From positions 1-64,000 of the forward strand of contig CAMBDA010000005.1 of assembly GCA_945865175.1 (NCBI GenBank): a stretch of 64,000 nt of DNA, read 5' to 3'. Shown piece by piece: positions 1 through 8,505 of this stretch (its first letter is position 1; the number at the start of each line of letters is the position of its first letter). The DNA comes from an uncultured Prevotellaceae bacterium. GTDB lineage: Bacteria > Bacteroidota > Bacteroidia > Bacteroidales > Bacteroidaceae. The notes beneath the pieces are model-generated. The model was not told the origin of the DNA and searched no databases. It saw only the letters and a program-made list of their open reading frames with translations. A program made the position numbers and the translations under genes.

Positions 1-128
1 TACAAAGAATTCCCTTAATGAACAACAAAAATCAGCGTTTTCTTCATGAAAGGGGCACTATTCTTTATTCCCACTAGTGGTGACTACACAATAGAAAGGA
101 CTTGACAACGTTCTTCGCAAGGCCCCAA

Positions 129-210
129 AAAGTATGTTAACATAAATGGCAAAGTATCTAAAGATAAATGGCAAAGTATGTTTAGATACTTGGCAAGGTA
201 TGTTGAGAGG
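129..210. repeat. 22-bp tandem repeat, about 3.7 units, each with internal dyad symmetry
   Basis: Contiguous units at 129-150, 151-172, 173-194 and a partial one at 195-210 share AAAGTAT at the left and TGGC at the right. The centre of each unit is an inverted repeat: TATGTTAACATA in unit 1 and TATCTAAAGATA in unit 2, where a change in one half-site is matched in the other. AAGTATCTAAA (152-162) is also the reverse complement of 181-191. The array lies just 3' of ribonuclease Z. It could be a set of protein-binding sites or small hairpins. No coding region is visible in 1-243. Confidence 0.7.
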
Positions 211-243
211 CTTTTTCCCGCCCCCTGTTCCCTATAAAATGAC

Positions 244-1158
244 TTAGAGTTGGATGTGCATGCCTTCCTGGGCCAGTATGGTGTGGGGAAAGATGGCCTG
301 AGCTTCCTGGAGCAGGAGATTTTCGTCATCAATGCTGGCGCTGTAGTGGCCAATGCAAAGGCGGGCAACCTGGGCGGCCTGGGCAAGGCGTGCTGCCTGA
401 GAGGCGGTGGAGTGGGCGTGCTGGCGTGCACGTGGTTCCATCTCATGTGGATAGGTGGCCTCATGATAGAGCAGCGTGACATTCTTGAGCAGTGGAGCCA
501 GAGATGGGGTGAAGAGTGTGTCGGAGCAATAAGCGAAGCTGCGCGAGGGGTGGGCAGGAGTGGTGAGTTTTTCGTGTGGAAGGAAGGTGCCGTCGGGTGT
601 GGTCCATCCGCTTCCGTTCTTGATGTTGTTGATTTGGCTGAAGGGAATCTGGAAGGCATCAATCATGTCGCGTCGGATGTGAGGCAACAGGGGCTTTTCA
701 CGAAACAGATAGCCACAGCAGGGCACTCTGTGGCGCAGGGGGAGCGTCCATACTTCCAGGCTGCGGTCCTCGTGTATCAGCTGATGGGAGGTGGTGTCGA
801 CGGGATGGAACAGCAGTCTGTAGCCCAGGTATTCGCAGTAGTGCCGTTCCACCAGTTCCAGCAGGGGCCTTACCTCTTCGGGGGCATGGATGTGGAGGTC
901 GGCGGTGCGTCCCATCAGTGCCATGGTGCATACGAGTCCGGGAAGGCCGAATACATGGTCGCCATGGTTGTGGCTGATGAACACGTGGCCCAGCCTGTTC
1001 ATGCTGAGCCTGCTGCGCGTGAAGGCCACTTGGGTGCCTTCTCCGCAGTCGATCATGAACAACTTGCTTCTGCAGTCCAGTACTTGGCTGGATGGGTTGT
1101 GCTTGTGTGTGGGACGGGCCGAACCGCATCCCAGGATGTGAAGAGTGAGTGGTTCCAT
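244..1158 (-). CDS. rnz: ribonuclease Z
   Basis: Zinc endonuclease of the metallo-beta-lactamase fold that removes tRNA 3' trailers in the cytoplasm. The metal-binding HxHxDH motif is HNHGDH at residues 63-68, and the N-terminus HILGCGSARPTHKHNPSS is typical of the family. A further conserved histidine lies in GHYSAS near the C-terminus. At 304 residues the length is normal for bacterial RNase Z. I chose the ATG at 1156-1158 because the longer frame, up to 1203, would begin inside the hairpin terminator of the upstream rpsA gene. It follows rpsA on the same strand. Confidence 0.93.
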   Translation of the reverse strand: MEPLTLHILGCGSARPTHKHNPSSQVLDCRSKLFMIDCGEGTQVAFTRSRLSMNRLGHVFISHNHGDHVFGLPGLVCTMALMGRTADLHIHAPEEVRPLLELVERHYCEYLGYRLLFHPVDTTSHQLIHEDRSLEVWTLPLRHRVPCCGYLFREKPLLPHIRRDMIDAFQIPFSQINNIKNGSGWTTPDGTFLPHEKLTTPAHPSRSFAYCSDTLFTPSLAPLLKNVTLLYHEATYPHEMEPRARQHAHSTASQAARLAQAAQVARLCIGHYSASIDDENLLLQEAQAIFPHTILAQEGMHIQL

Positions 1159-1190
1159 GCGTGCTGGGGAATGTGAAACGAAAGGTAATA

Positions 1191-1221
1191 CGGAAGCCCG
1201 CATTTTTGGTGCGGGCTTCCG
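1191..1221 (-). terminator. rpsA terminator hairpin
   Basis: A perfect 12-bp stem (CGGAAGCCCGCA at 1191-1202 against 1210-1221) with a 7-nt loop sits between the end of rpsA and the start of rnz on the same strand. It most likely ends or attenuates rpsA transcription. Confidence 0.75.
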
Positions 1222-1271
1222 TGAATGATATGCTTCGCTATAAATAAGCGTGGGTGGAAGGGAGCAGTCTC

Positions 1272-3065
1272 TTACTCGCCCTTCTGCATCTTTGCCTTCA
1301 GGGCTGCCAAAGCATCCAGGTCGCCCAGTGTGGTGCTGGCTGCCTGATTCTGGATAACGGGAGCCTCTTCCTTCTGGCGCTTGGGCGCGTTCTGGCGAGC
1401 AGCCTTCTTGGCCTCGCGGGCCTCTGCACGCTGTGCATCCTCGTAGATGCGGCTGTGAGAGAGGATGATGCGCTTGCTCTCCTTGTTGAATTCGATTACC
1501 TTGAACTGGAGCTTTTCGCCCAGCTGTGCCTGGCTGCCGTCTTCCTTCACAAGGTGCTTGGGAGTGGCAAAGCCTTCTACACCGTATTCCAGCTGTACCA
1601 CAGCACCCTTGTCGAGCAGTTCGGTGATGGTGCCTTCGTGGATGCTGTCCTGAGAGAAGACAGTCTCGAATACATCCCAGGGATTCTCCTCGAGCTGCTT
1701 GTGACCCAGGGACAGACGACGGTTGTTCTTGTCGATTTCCAGTACAACCACGTCAATCTGTGCGCCAATCTGGGTGAATTCGCTGGGGTGCTTAACCTTC
1801 TTGGTCCAGCTGAGGTCGCTGATGTGGATGAGGCCATCCACGCCTTCCTCAATTTCAACAAACACACCGAAGTTGGTGAAGTTGCGCACCTTGGCCACAT
1901 GCTTGCTGCCCACGGGGTACTTTTCTTCGATGGTCTCCCAGGGATCGTCCTTGAGCTGCTTGATGCCCAGCGACATCTTGCGCTCCTCGCGGTCGAGCGT
2001 GAGGATGACAGCTTCCACTTCGTCGCCCACCTTCATGAAGTCCTGTGCGCTGCGCAGATGCTGGCTCCAGCTCATTTCAGATACATGGATGAGACCCTCT
2101 ACGCCGGGAGCGATTTCGATGAATGCTCCGTAGTCGGCCATAACGACAACCTTGCCATGTACGTGGTCGCCCACCTTGAGGTTGGGGTCCAGTGCATCCC
2201 AGGGATGGGGAGTGAGCTGCTTCAGACCCAGGGCAATGCGCTTCTTCTCGTTGTCGAAGTCGAGGATAACCACGTTGATTTTCTCGTCGAGGGTAACCAC
2301 CTCGTTGGGATCGCTCACGCGGCCCCAGCTGAGGTCGGTAATGTGGATGAGACCGTCCACACCGCCCAGGTCGATGAATACACCGTAGGAGGTGATGTTC
2401 TTGACGGTACCTTCGAGCACCTGGCCCTTCTCCAGCTTGGAGATGATCTCCTTCTTCTGCTGTTCCAGCTCGGCCTCGATGAGAGCCTTGTGGCTGACCA
2501 CAACGTTCTTGTAGTCCTGATTGATCTTGACAATCTTGAACTCCATGGTCTTGCCCACGAAAATATCGTAGTCGCGGATGGGCTTCACGTCGATCTGTGA
2601 ACCGGGGAGGAATGCCTCGATGCCGAATACGTCCACAATCATGCCGCCCTTGGTGCGGCACTTCACGTAGCCCTTGATAATCTCTTCGTTCTCCAGTGCC
2701 TGGTTGACACGGTCCCAAGAACGGCTTGCGCGTGCTTTCTTGTGAGAAAGGATGAGCTGGCCCTTCTTGTCTTCCTGATTTTCGATGTAAACCTCCACGG
2801 TGTCACCTACCTTCAGGTCGGGGTTGTAGCGGAATTCGCTGGTGGGGATGATGCCATCGCTCTTGTAGCCGATGTTCACCACTACCTCGCGCTTGTTGAT
2901 TGCGATTACGGTTCCGTCTACCACGTCGTGGTCATTTACATTGTTGAGGCTACCTGCGTATGCCTCTTCCTGAGCCTCGCGGCTCACGTCGGTTTTTACG
3001 TCGCCACTCTCGTATGCTTCCCAGTCGAAGTCTTCGATAGGAGCGACATTCTTGAAATCTGCCAT
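1272..3065 (-). CDS. rpsA: 30S ribosomal protein S1
   Basis: Multidomain OB-fold RNA-binding protein that helps mRNA dock on the 30S subunit. The 597 residues hold a series of S1 repeats, recognisable from recurring blocks such as YGVFIDLGGVDGLIHITDLSW, YGAFIEIAPGVEGLIHVSEMSW and FGVFVEIEEGVDGLIHISDLSW, with GVEGF in the last. A lysine/alanine-rich tail follows, ending in a short acidic and basic segment. The acidic N-terminal leader and overall size match Bacteroidetes S1. Transcription comes from a canonical promoter at 3110-3140 and stops at the hairpin 1191-1221, so it is probably monocistronic. Confidence 0.96.
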   Translation of the reverse strand: MADFKNVAPIEDFDWEAYESGDVKTDVSREAQEEAYAGSLNNVNDHDVVDGTVIAINKREVVVNIGYKSDGIIPTSEFRYNPDLKVGDTVEVYIENQEDKKGQLILSHKKARASRSWDRVNQALENEEIIKGYVKCRTKGGMIVDVFGIEAFLPGSQIDVKPIRDYDIFVGKTMEFKIVKINQDYKNVVVSHKALIEAELEQQKKEIISKLEKGQVLEGTVKNITSYGVFIDLGGVDGLIHITDLSWGRVSDPNEVVTLDEKINVVILDFDNEKKRIALGLKQLTPHPWDALDPNLKVGDHVHGKVVVMADYGAFIEIAPGVEGLIHVSEMSWSQHLRSAQDFMKVGDEVEAVILTLDREERKMSLGIKQLKDDPWETIEEKYPVGSKHVAKVRNFTNFGVFVEIEEGVDGLIHISDLSWTKKVKHPSEFTQIGAQIDVVVLEIDKNNRRLSLGHKQLEENPWDVFETVFSQDSIHEGTITELLDKGAVVQLEYGVEGFATPKHLVKEDGSQAQLGEKLQFKVIEFNKESKRIILSHSRIYEDAQRAEAREAKKAARQNAPKRQKEEAPVIQNQAASTTLGDLDALAALKAKMQKGE

Positions 3066-3109
3066 ACAGATAATTAAAGGGTTAATAAATTAGGTTAATA
3101 AACTCGCTG

Positions 3110-3140
3110 CAAAGGTATGGCATTTTCACGAAACGGACAA
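3110..3140 (-). promoter_or_regulatory. promoter of rpsA
   Basis: On the minus strand TTG (3138-3140) is separated by 20 nt from TACCTTTG (3110-3117), the Bacteroidetes primary sigma consensus. It lies about 45 nt upstream of the rpsA ATG. Confidence 0.8.
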
Positions 3141-3176
3141 GCCTTTTAGCGAAAATATTCATTATCAGCCCTTTTT

Positions 3177-4865
3177 TTAGCCCTTTTCTGCCGGTTCCTG
3201 CTCGTAGGCCTGCTCGTGCACGCCCGCAACGGCACGTCCGCTGGGGTCGTTGGCTTCTTTCCAGGCAGCATCCCACTGCAGGGCAATGGCTGTGGAGCAG
3301 GCCACGCTGGCCTCCTGGTTGACACACTTGGCTGCGCTGGCGCTGGGGAAGTGTTCCTCGAAGATGCTGCGATAGAAGTATTCCTCCTTGCAGAGGGGCG
3401 GGTTGATGGGGAAGCGTTCGGCTGCGTGGGCCATCTGTTCGTCGGTCACCTGTTCGCTGGTAATCTGCTTGAGGGTGTCAATCCAGCTGTAGCCCACACC
3501 GTCGGAGAACTGCTCCTTCTGCCTCCATGCCACGCTTTCGGGCAGCATGTCGGCAAAGGCCTCGCGTACAATCTTCTTCTCTATCACCTTGCCCGGGCAC
3601 ATCTTGGCCTGTGGATTGATGCGCATGGCCACGTCCAGGAATTCCTTGTCGAGGAATGGGACACGTCCTTCCACGCCCCATGCGCTGAGACTCTTGTTGG
3701 CACGCAGGCAGTCGTACCAGTGGAGCTTGCCCAGTTTGCGCACGGTCTCTTCATGGAACTCCCTGGCATTGGGGGCCTTGTGGAAATACAGGTAGCCACC
3801 GAATACCTCATCGGCACCTTCGCCCGAGAGCACCATTTTTATGCCCATGCTCTTGATGACGCGGGCCAGCAGGTACATGGGCGTGGAAGCGCGCACGGTG
3901 GTTACATCGTAGGTCTCGATGAAATAGATGACATCGCGGATGGCGTCCAGTCCCTCCTCGATGGTGTAGTTGATTTCGTGATGGACGGTGCCGATGTGGT
4001 CGGCCACCTCCTTGGCCTTTGCCAGGTCGGGTGCTCCCTTCAGGCCTACGGCAAAGCTGTGGAGCTGGGGCCACCAGGCGTCGTGCAGGTCACCGCTCTC
4101 GATGCGTTTGGCCGAGAACCGCTTGGCAATGGCGCTGATGACACTGCTGTCCAGTCCGCCGCTGAGCAGCACACCATAGGGCACGTCGCTCATCAGCTGT
4201 CGCTTCACACTGTCGAGCAGGGCCGTGCGTAGTGTGTCTATGTCGGCAGGATTGTCCTTGACGGCATCGTATTCCATCCAGTCGCGTTTGTACCACCGTG
4301 TCAGCTTGCCGTCACCGCTGTAATAGTAGTGGCCGGGCAGAAAGGGCTCATATCGTTCGCACTGGCCTTCCAGGGCCTTCAGCTCGCTGGCCACATACAC
4401 TTTTCCGTCGGCGTCATAGCCTATGTACAAGGGGATTACGCCAATGGGGTCGCGTGCAATCAGGAACTCGTCCTTCTCCTCATCGTAGAGGGCAAAGGCG
4501 AAAATGCCGTTCAGGTCTTCCAGGAAATGGATGCCCTTCTCCTGATAAAGGGCCAGGATTACCTCACAGTCGCTTCCTGTCTGGAAGGCAAACTTGCCGG
4601 CCATCTCACGCCGGATGTCCTGATGGTTGTATATTTCGCCGTTTACGGCCAGGATGTGCTTGCCGTCGGGGCTGAAAAGGGGTTGTTTGCCGCTCTGAGG
4701 GTCCACAATCGAAAGACGCTCGTGGGCCAGGATGGCTGTCCTGCCGCAGTAGATGCCGCTCCAGTCGGGGCCTCTGTGACGGATTTTCTGACTCATCTTT
4801 AGTGCCTTCTGGCGCAGTCTCTTGCTGTCTCCTTCTATGTTGAAGATTCCAATTATTCCACACAT
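3177..4865 (-). CDS. asnB: asparagine synthetase B, glutamine-hydrolysing
   Basis: Makes asparagine from aspartate, glutamine and ATP in the cytoplasm. The class II glutaminase domain starts with the nucleophile Cys2 in MCGIIGIF and carries RHRGPD (29-34) and NGEIYNH (75-81). The synthetase domain has the pyrophosphate loop SGGLDSS (235-241) and a conserved SGEGADE motif. The 562-residue length is that of the bacterial AsnB type. The N-terminal Met-Cys fixes the start, since the Cys must be exposed after Met removal. A canonical promoter lies 40 nt upstream, and the gene appears monocistronic. Confidence 0.96.
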   Translation of the reverse strand: MCGIIGIFNIEGDSKRLRQKALKMSQKIRHRGPDWSGIYCGRTAILAHERLSIVDPQSGKQPLFSPDGKHILAVNGEIYNHQDIRREMAGKFAFQTGSDCEVILALYQEKGIHFLEDLNGIFAFALYDEEKDEFLIARDPIGVIPLYIGYDADGKVYVASELKALEGQCERYEPFLPGHYYYSGDGKLTRWYKRDWMEYDAVKDNPADIDTLRTALLDSVKRQLMSDVPYGVLLSGGLDSSVISAIAKRFSAKRIESGDLHDAWWPQLHSFAVGLKGAPDLAKAKEVADHIGTVHHEINYTIEEGLDAIRDVIYFIETYDVTTVRASTPMYLLARVIKSMGIKMVLSGEGADEVFGGYLYFHKAPNAREFHEETVRKLGKLHWYDCLRANKSLSAWGVEGRVPFLDKEFLDVAMRINPQAKMCPGKVIEKKIVREAFADMLPESVAWRQKEQFSDGVGYSWIDTLKQITSEQVTDEQMAHAAERFPINPPLCKEEYFYRSIFEEHFPSASAAKCVNQEASVACSTAIALQWDAAWKEANDPSGRAVAGVHEQAYEQEPAEKG

Positions 4866-4905
4866 GGTTGTTTCAGTTTTATGTTTTGTTTGATTATTTG
4901 CGGTG

Positions 4906-4935
4906 CAAAGTTAGTCAAAATGCTCATATCTTCAA
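4906..4935 (-). promoter_or_regulatory. promoter of asnB
   Basis: Minus-strand TTG (4933-4935), 19-nt spacer, TAACTTTG (4906-4913). The rest of the 323-nt gap 4866-5188 between asnB and the divergent ABC operon holds a possible -7 element TATCTTTG on the plus strand at 5007-5014 without a good TTG partner; no small gene is visible. Confidence 0.75.
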
Positions 4936-5188
4936 AATAAATGCGTCAAAATGTTTGGATAAACAGCGAATATTCTTTCAAAATAACACATTTTTCACTG
5001 AAAAACTATCTTTGGGTATATGATAACGCTGGTAGTGCTATTCAGCGGGCCACACCATGATGTGCATTATGCCTGCTTGAGGACGATGGGTCACAGGGGC
5101 TTTTTCAACAAACATTAACACAGAGGGCTGTAATATAATAGCTACCCGTAGCGTTTATATATTATAAGATGTAAAAAACAAAGAGAAG

Positions 5189-5893
5189 ATGATCCGTCTG
5201 GACAATATTCACAAGACGTACGCGGGCGCACAGCCACTGCATGTGCTCAGGGGTATCACCCTTCATGTCGAGGAGGGCGAGTTTGTCTCCATCATGGGGG
5301 CATCGGGCTCGGGCAAGTCCACCCTGCTCAACATCCTGGGCATCCTGGACAATTATGATTCGGGCCGTTACCTGCTCAATGGGGTGCCCATCTGGGGCCT
5401 CAGCGAGACAAGGGCGGCGGAATACCGCAACCGTATGATAGGATTCATCTTCCAGTCGTTCAATCTCATTCCCTTCAAGACCGCGGTGGAGAATGTGGAA
5501 CTGCCCTTGTTCTATCAGGGCGTGTCGCGCCGCAAGCGTCATCAGCTGGCCATGGACTATCTGGACAGGCTGGGGCTACTGCCCTGGGCCACTCATTATC
5601 CCAACGAGATGTCGGGCGGGCAGAAGCAGCGCGTGGCCATTGCCCGTGCGCTCATCACACAGCCGCGCATCGTGCTGGCCGACGAACCTACGGGCGCGCT
5701 GGACTCGCGCACCAGCGTGGAAGTGATGGAACTGCTGAAGAGCCTGCACCGGGAGCAGGGCATCACCCTGGTGGTGGTGACCCACGAGGGCGGTGTGGCC
5801 AACGAGACGGACAAGATTATCCACATCAAGGATGGGCTGATAGGGCAGATTGAGGACAACCGTGACCATCATGCCAACCGCGGTTACAAGTAA
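5189..5893 (+). CDS. ABC transporter ATP-binding protein, MacB/LolD-like
   Basis: Cytoplasmic ATPase of an ABC export complex. Walker A is GASGSGKST (37-45), the Q-loop glutamine is Q89 in FIFQSFN, the signature is MSGGQ (141-145), Walker B is IVLADE (161-166) and the switch histidine is H199 in VVVTHEG. The 234-residue stand-alone ATPase is the usual size for MacB-type systems in Bacteroidetes, where ATPase and permease are separate. It is first in a four-gene operon with two permeases and a membrane-fusion protein. Substrate is unknown; macrolide, lipoprotein or peptide export are all possible for this family. Confidence 0.9.
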   Translation: MIRLDNIHKTYAGAQPLHVLRGITLHVEEGEFVSIMGASGSGKSTLLNILGILDNYDSGRYLLNGVPIWGLSETRAAEYRNRMIGFIFQSFNLIPFKTAVENVELPLFYQGVSRRKRHQLAMDYLDRLGLLPWATHYPNEMSGGQKQRVAIARALITQPRIVLADEPTGALDSRTSVEVMELLKSLHREQGITLVVVTHEGGVANETDKIIHIKDGLIGQIEDNRDHHANRGYK

Positions 5894-5908
5894 ACGGGAG
5901 GACTGCAC

Positions 5909-7171
5909 GTGGAACTGCTGAAGGAAATCTGGAGTACGGCCCGCCGCAATAAACTGCGCACCTCTCTCACGGGATTTGCCGTGGCATGGGGGATATTCAT
6001 GATTATTTTCCTGCTGGGGGCAGGCAACGGACTTATCAATGCGCAGGTGGAGCACAGCAGCCGTTATCTGTCCAGTTCGATGGTGTTGTTCGGCGGCTTT
6101 ACATCGAAGGCATATAAAGGTCTGCGTGAAGGACGGTATGTACGGCTGGATGATCGTGACATAGACTATACGAATTCCCATTTTGAGAACCATGTGAGGG
6201 ATGCAGGCGGTATCCAGCAACATGGTGGCGTCCACATATCCAAGGGCGACAAGTATGTGTCGGGCCAGACACTCAGCGGTGTAACAGCAGCGGATGTCCG
6301 TATCAACTGCCGCGACATGTACTGCGGACGCTTTGTGAACGAGCTCGACAACAGGGAGTGCAGGAAGGTGGTGGTGCTGAGCGAGGCTCAGGCGAAGGAA
6401 TTGGCAGGCCATGGTGCCATCCCTGCGCTGGTGGGACAGTATGTGAAGGTGGACGCTCTGGTCTTCAAGGTGGTGGGCGTGACCAAGGACAACCAGCAAC
6501 AGCAGGACAACAATGCCTATACGGCCTACACTACGCTGAAGCGCATCTACGGGCTGGGTGATGCCGCATGGGCCATTCAGTTTATGGTGGACCATCTGGA
6601 AACGGAGGAGCAGAGCGAAGCACTGGAACAAGCTGTGCGCACGGCCATCAATCTGCGCCATGGTGCAGCGCCCGATGATGAGGCGGCCCTGTGGGTGGGC
6701 AATCGTTTCGCCCAGGGGCTGCAGATGGCCCAGGGCATACGCATCATCCGCACGGCCTTGTGGGTGATAGGCATCTTCACCCTGCTGAGCGGTGTGGTGG
6801 GTGTGTCGAACATCATGCTTATTACCGTAAAGGAACGCACCCGTGAGTTCGGCGTGCGCAAGGCCATCGGTGCCAAGCCCTGGCACATCCTGCGGCTTAT
6901 CCTGGTGGAAAGTGTCATCACCACGGCCTTCTTTGGCTATGTGGGGATGTTCTGTGGCGTGGCGGCCAATGCCTACATGGATGCCACCATCGGCAGGGAA
7001 GTGGTGGACACCGGCCTCTTCCAGGCCACGATGTTCCTGGACCCCACCGTGGGCATAGACGTGTGCTTGCAGGCCACTTTTGTAATTATCCTTGCGGGCA
7101 CGCTGGCTGGGTTGATGCCTGCGCTCAAGGCTGCCCGTGTGCGTCCCATCGAGGCCTTGAGGAGGGAGTGA
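5909..7171 (+). CDS. ABC transporter permease, MacB/FtsX family (first of two)
   Basis: Inner-membrane permease with the MacB layout: one transmembrane helix near residues 20-40 (FAVAWGIFMIIFLLGAG), a large periplasmic MacB-PCD-like domain, and three C-terminal helices. The conserved block ISGVVGVSNIMLITVKERT-like sequence followed by EFGVRKAIGA is diagnostic of the FtsX superfamily. The start codon is GTG at 5909, 15 nt after the ATPase stop, preceded by a GGGAGG purine run. It ends 28 nt before a second, homologous permease, suggesting a heterodimeric channel. Confidence 0.88.
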   Translation: MELLKEIWSTARRNKLRTSLTGFAVAWGIFMIIFLLGAGNGLINAQVEHSSRYLSSSMVLFGGFTSKAYKGLREGRYVRLDDRDIDYTNSHFENHVRDAGGIQQHGGVHISKGDKYVSGQTLSGVTAADVRINCRDMYCGRFVNELDNRECRKVVVLSEAQAKELAGHGAIPALVGQYVKVDALVFKVVGVTKDNQQQQDNNAYTAYTTLKRIYGLGDAAWAIQFMVDHLETEEQSEALEQAVRTAINLRHGAAPDDEAALWVGNRFAQGLQMAQGIRIIRTALWVIGIFTLLSGVVGVSNIMLITVKERTREFGVRKAIGAKPWHILRLILVESVITTAFFGYVGMFCGVAANAYMDATIGREVVDTGLFQATMFLDPTVGIDVCLQATFVIILAGTLAGLMPALKAARVRPIEALRRE

Positions 7172-7199
7172 ACCATCTACAGAAAGGAGAGAAACCGAC

Positions 7200-8447
7200 A
7201 TGCGCATCGACCTGGACACCTATCACGAGATACTGGACACGCTTACCCGTAACAAGAGCCGCAGCCTGCTCACGGGCTTCGGCGTGTTCTGGGGCGTGCT
7301 GATGCTGGTGGTGCTGCTGGGAGGTGGCAGGGGGCTGAGGGAGATGCTCCAGAAGAACTTTGCCGGTTTTGCCACCAACACGGCCATGATTTGGACCCAG
7401 CCCACCTCCAAGCCCTACAAGGGACTGCGCAAGGGGCGTAGCTTCTCCCTGCATCTTGGCGACATGGAGCGCCTGCGCCAGCAGGTGCCCGAACTGGATG
7501 TGGTGACGCTCTTTATGTTTGGCGGCAACAAGCAGGCGGTGTGTGACGAATACAATTTCACGGTCTCTATGATGGGTGTGGACCACGACTTCACACGGGT
7601 GGTGGAACCCAAAATACGCTACGGACGTACACTCAATGGAATGGACATGCGTCAGCAACGCAAGGTGTGCGTGATAGGCAAACAGGTGTACAACCGCCTT
7701 TTTCCGAAGGGTGGAGACCCATGCGGGCAGCGCATCCGCATCGACTCCACCTATTTTCAGGTGGTGGGCGTAGACTATCAGTCGGGCGGCATCAGCATAG
7801 GAGGAGATTCGGAAGGGCGCATCACCATTCCCCATACGGTGTTCCGCAGGATGTACAACCGTGGTCAGCTTGTCGACGGCCTGGCCGTTACAGGGCGGCC
7901 TGGAGCGGTGATGAGCAGGCTTTCCGGCCGTATGAGGGCTGTGTTGGCCAGAGGGCATCAGGTGGACCCCACGGACGAGCAGGGAATCATGGTCTTCAAT
8001 ACGGAGGTGCTCTTTGCCATGCTCGACAATTTGTTTTCGGGCGTGAATTTCCTGGTGTGGCTTGTGGGCATAGGCACGTTGCTGGCTGGCTCGGTGGGTG
8101 TGTCCAACATCATGATGGTGACCGTGAAGGAACGCACGTCCGAGATTGGCATCCGGCGTGCCATCGGGGCCACACCGCGCATGATACTGTCCCAGATAGT
8201 GGCCGAGAGCGTGCTCCTGACTACTGTGGCGGGCATGAGCGGAATCCTGACAGGAGTGGGCATCCTGCAAATGATAGAGCTGGCCAATACCACAGACGGC
8301 GTCCTGGAGACTCGTTTTCAGGTGGACTTCTGGACAGCCGTGACGGCCACGTTGCTCCTTTGTGTGCTGGGAGGCCTGGCGGGGTTGGCTCCTGCATGGC
8401 GAGCCATGCGCATCAAACCCGTAGAGGCTATGGCAGAAGATGGATAG
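7200..8447 (+). CDS. ABC transporter permease, MacB/FtsX family (second of two)
   Basis: Paralogue of the preceding permease with the same topology: N-terminal helix around residues 22-40 (GVFWGVLMLVVLLGGG), periplasmic domain, and three C-terminal helices. The FtsX-type motif is GVSNIMMVTVKERTSEIG followed by IRRAIGATPRMI. The 415-residue length is close to the first permease (420), and the two share PTSKPYKGLRKGR/FTSKAYKGLREGR near residue 70, so they look like a tandem duplication that became a heteromeric pair. The start ATG at 7200 follows a GAAAGGAGA ribosome binding site. Confidence 0.88.
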   Translation: MRIDLDTYHEILDTLTRNKSRSLLTGFGVFWGVLMLVVLLGGGRGLREMLQKNFAGFATNTAMIWTQPTSKPYKGLRKGRSFSLHLGDMERLRQQVPELDVVTLFMFGGNKQAVCDEYNFTVSMMGVDHDFTRVVEPKIRYGRTLNGMDMRQQRKVCVIGKQVYNRLFPKGGDPCGQRIRIDSTYFQVVGVDYQSGGISIGGDSEGRITIPHTVFRRMYNRGQLVDGLAVTGRPGAVMSRLSGRMRAVLARGHQVDPTDEQGIMVFNTEVLFAMLDNLFSGVNFLVWLVGIGTLLAGSVGVSNIMMVTVKERTSEIGIRRAIGATPRMILSQIVAESVLLTTVAGMSGILTGVGILQMIELANTTDGVLETRFQVDFWTAVTATLLLCVLGGLAGLAPAWRAMRIKPVEAMAEDG

Positions 8448-8505
8448 ACATCCATGGAGATGGATAAAACATATATTAATGTATAAGACATAAGAAAAGA
8501 ACGAG

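Noticed and set aside
129..210. CRISPR array
   Set aside because: The 22-bp units abut directly without spacers, and no cas gene is present.
250..1176. 308-codon plus-strand frame opposite ribonuclease Z
   Set aside because: The minus strand encodes the HNHGDH metallo-hydrolase motif; the plus-strand frame has no family.
4866..5188. Riboswitch in the leader of the ABC operon
   Set aside because: No recognisable conserved aptamer core or terminator/antiterminator pair could be seen.
5576..7219. 547-codon minus-strand open frame
   Set aside because: Mirror of the ABC ATPase and first permease; no independent protein features.
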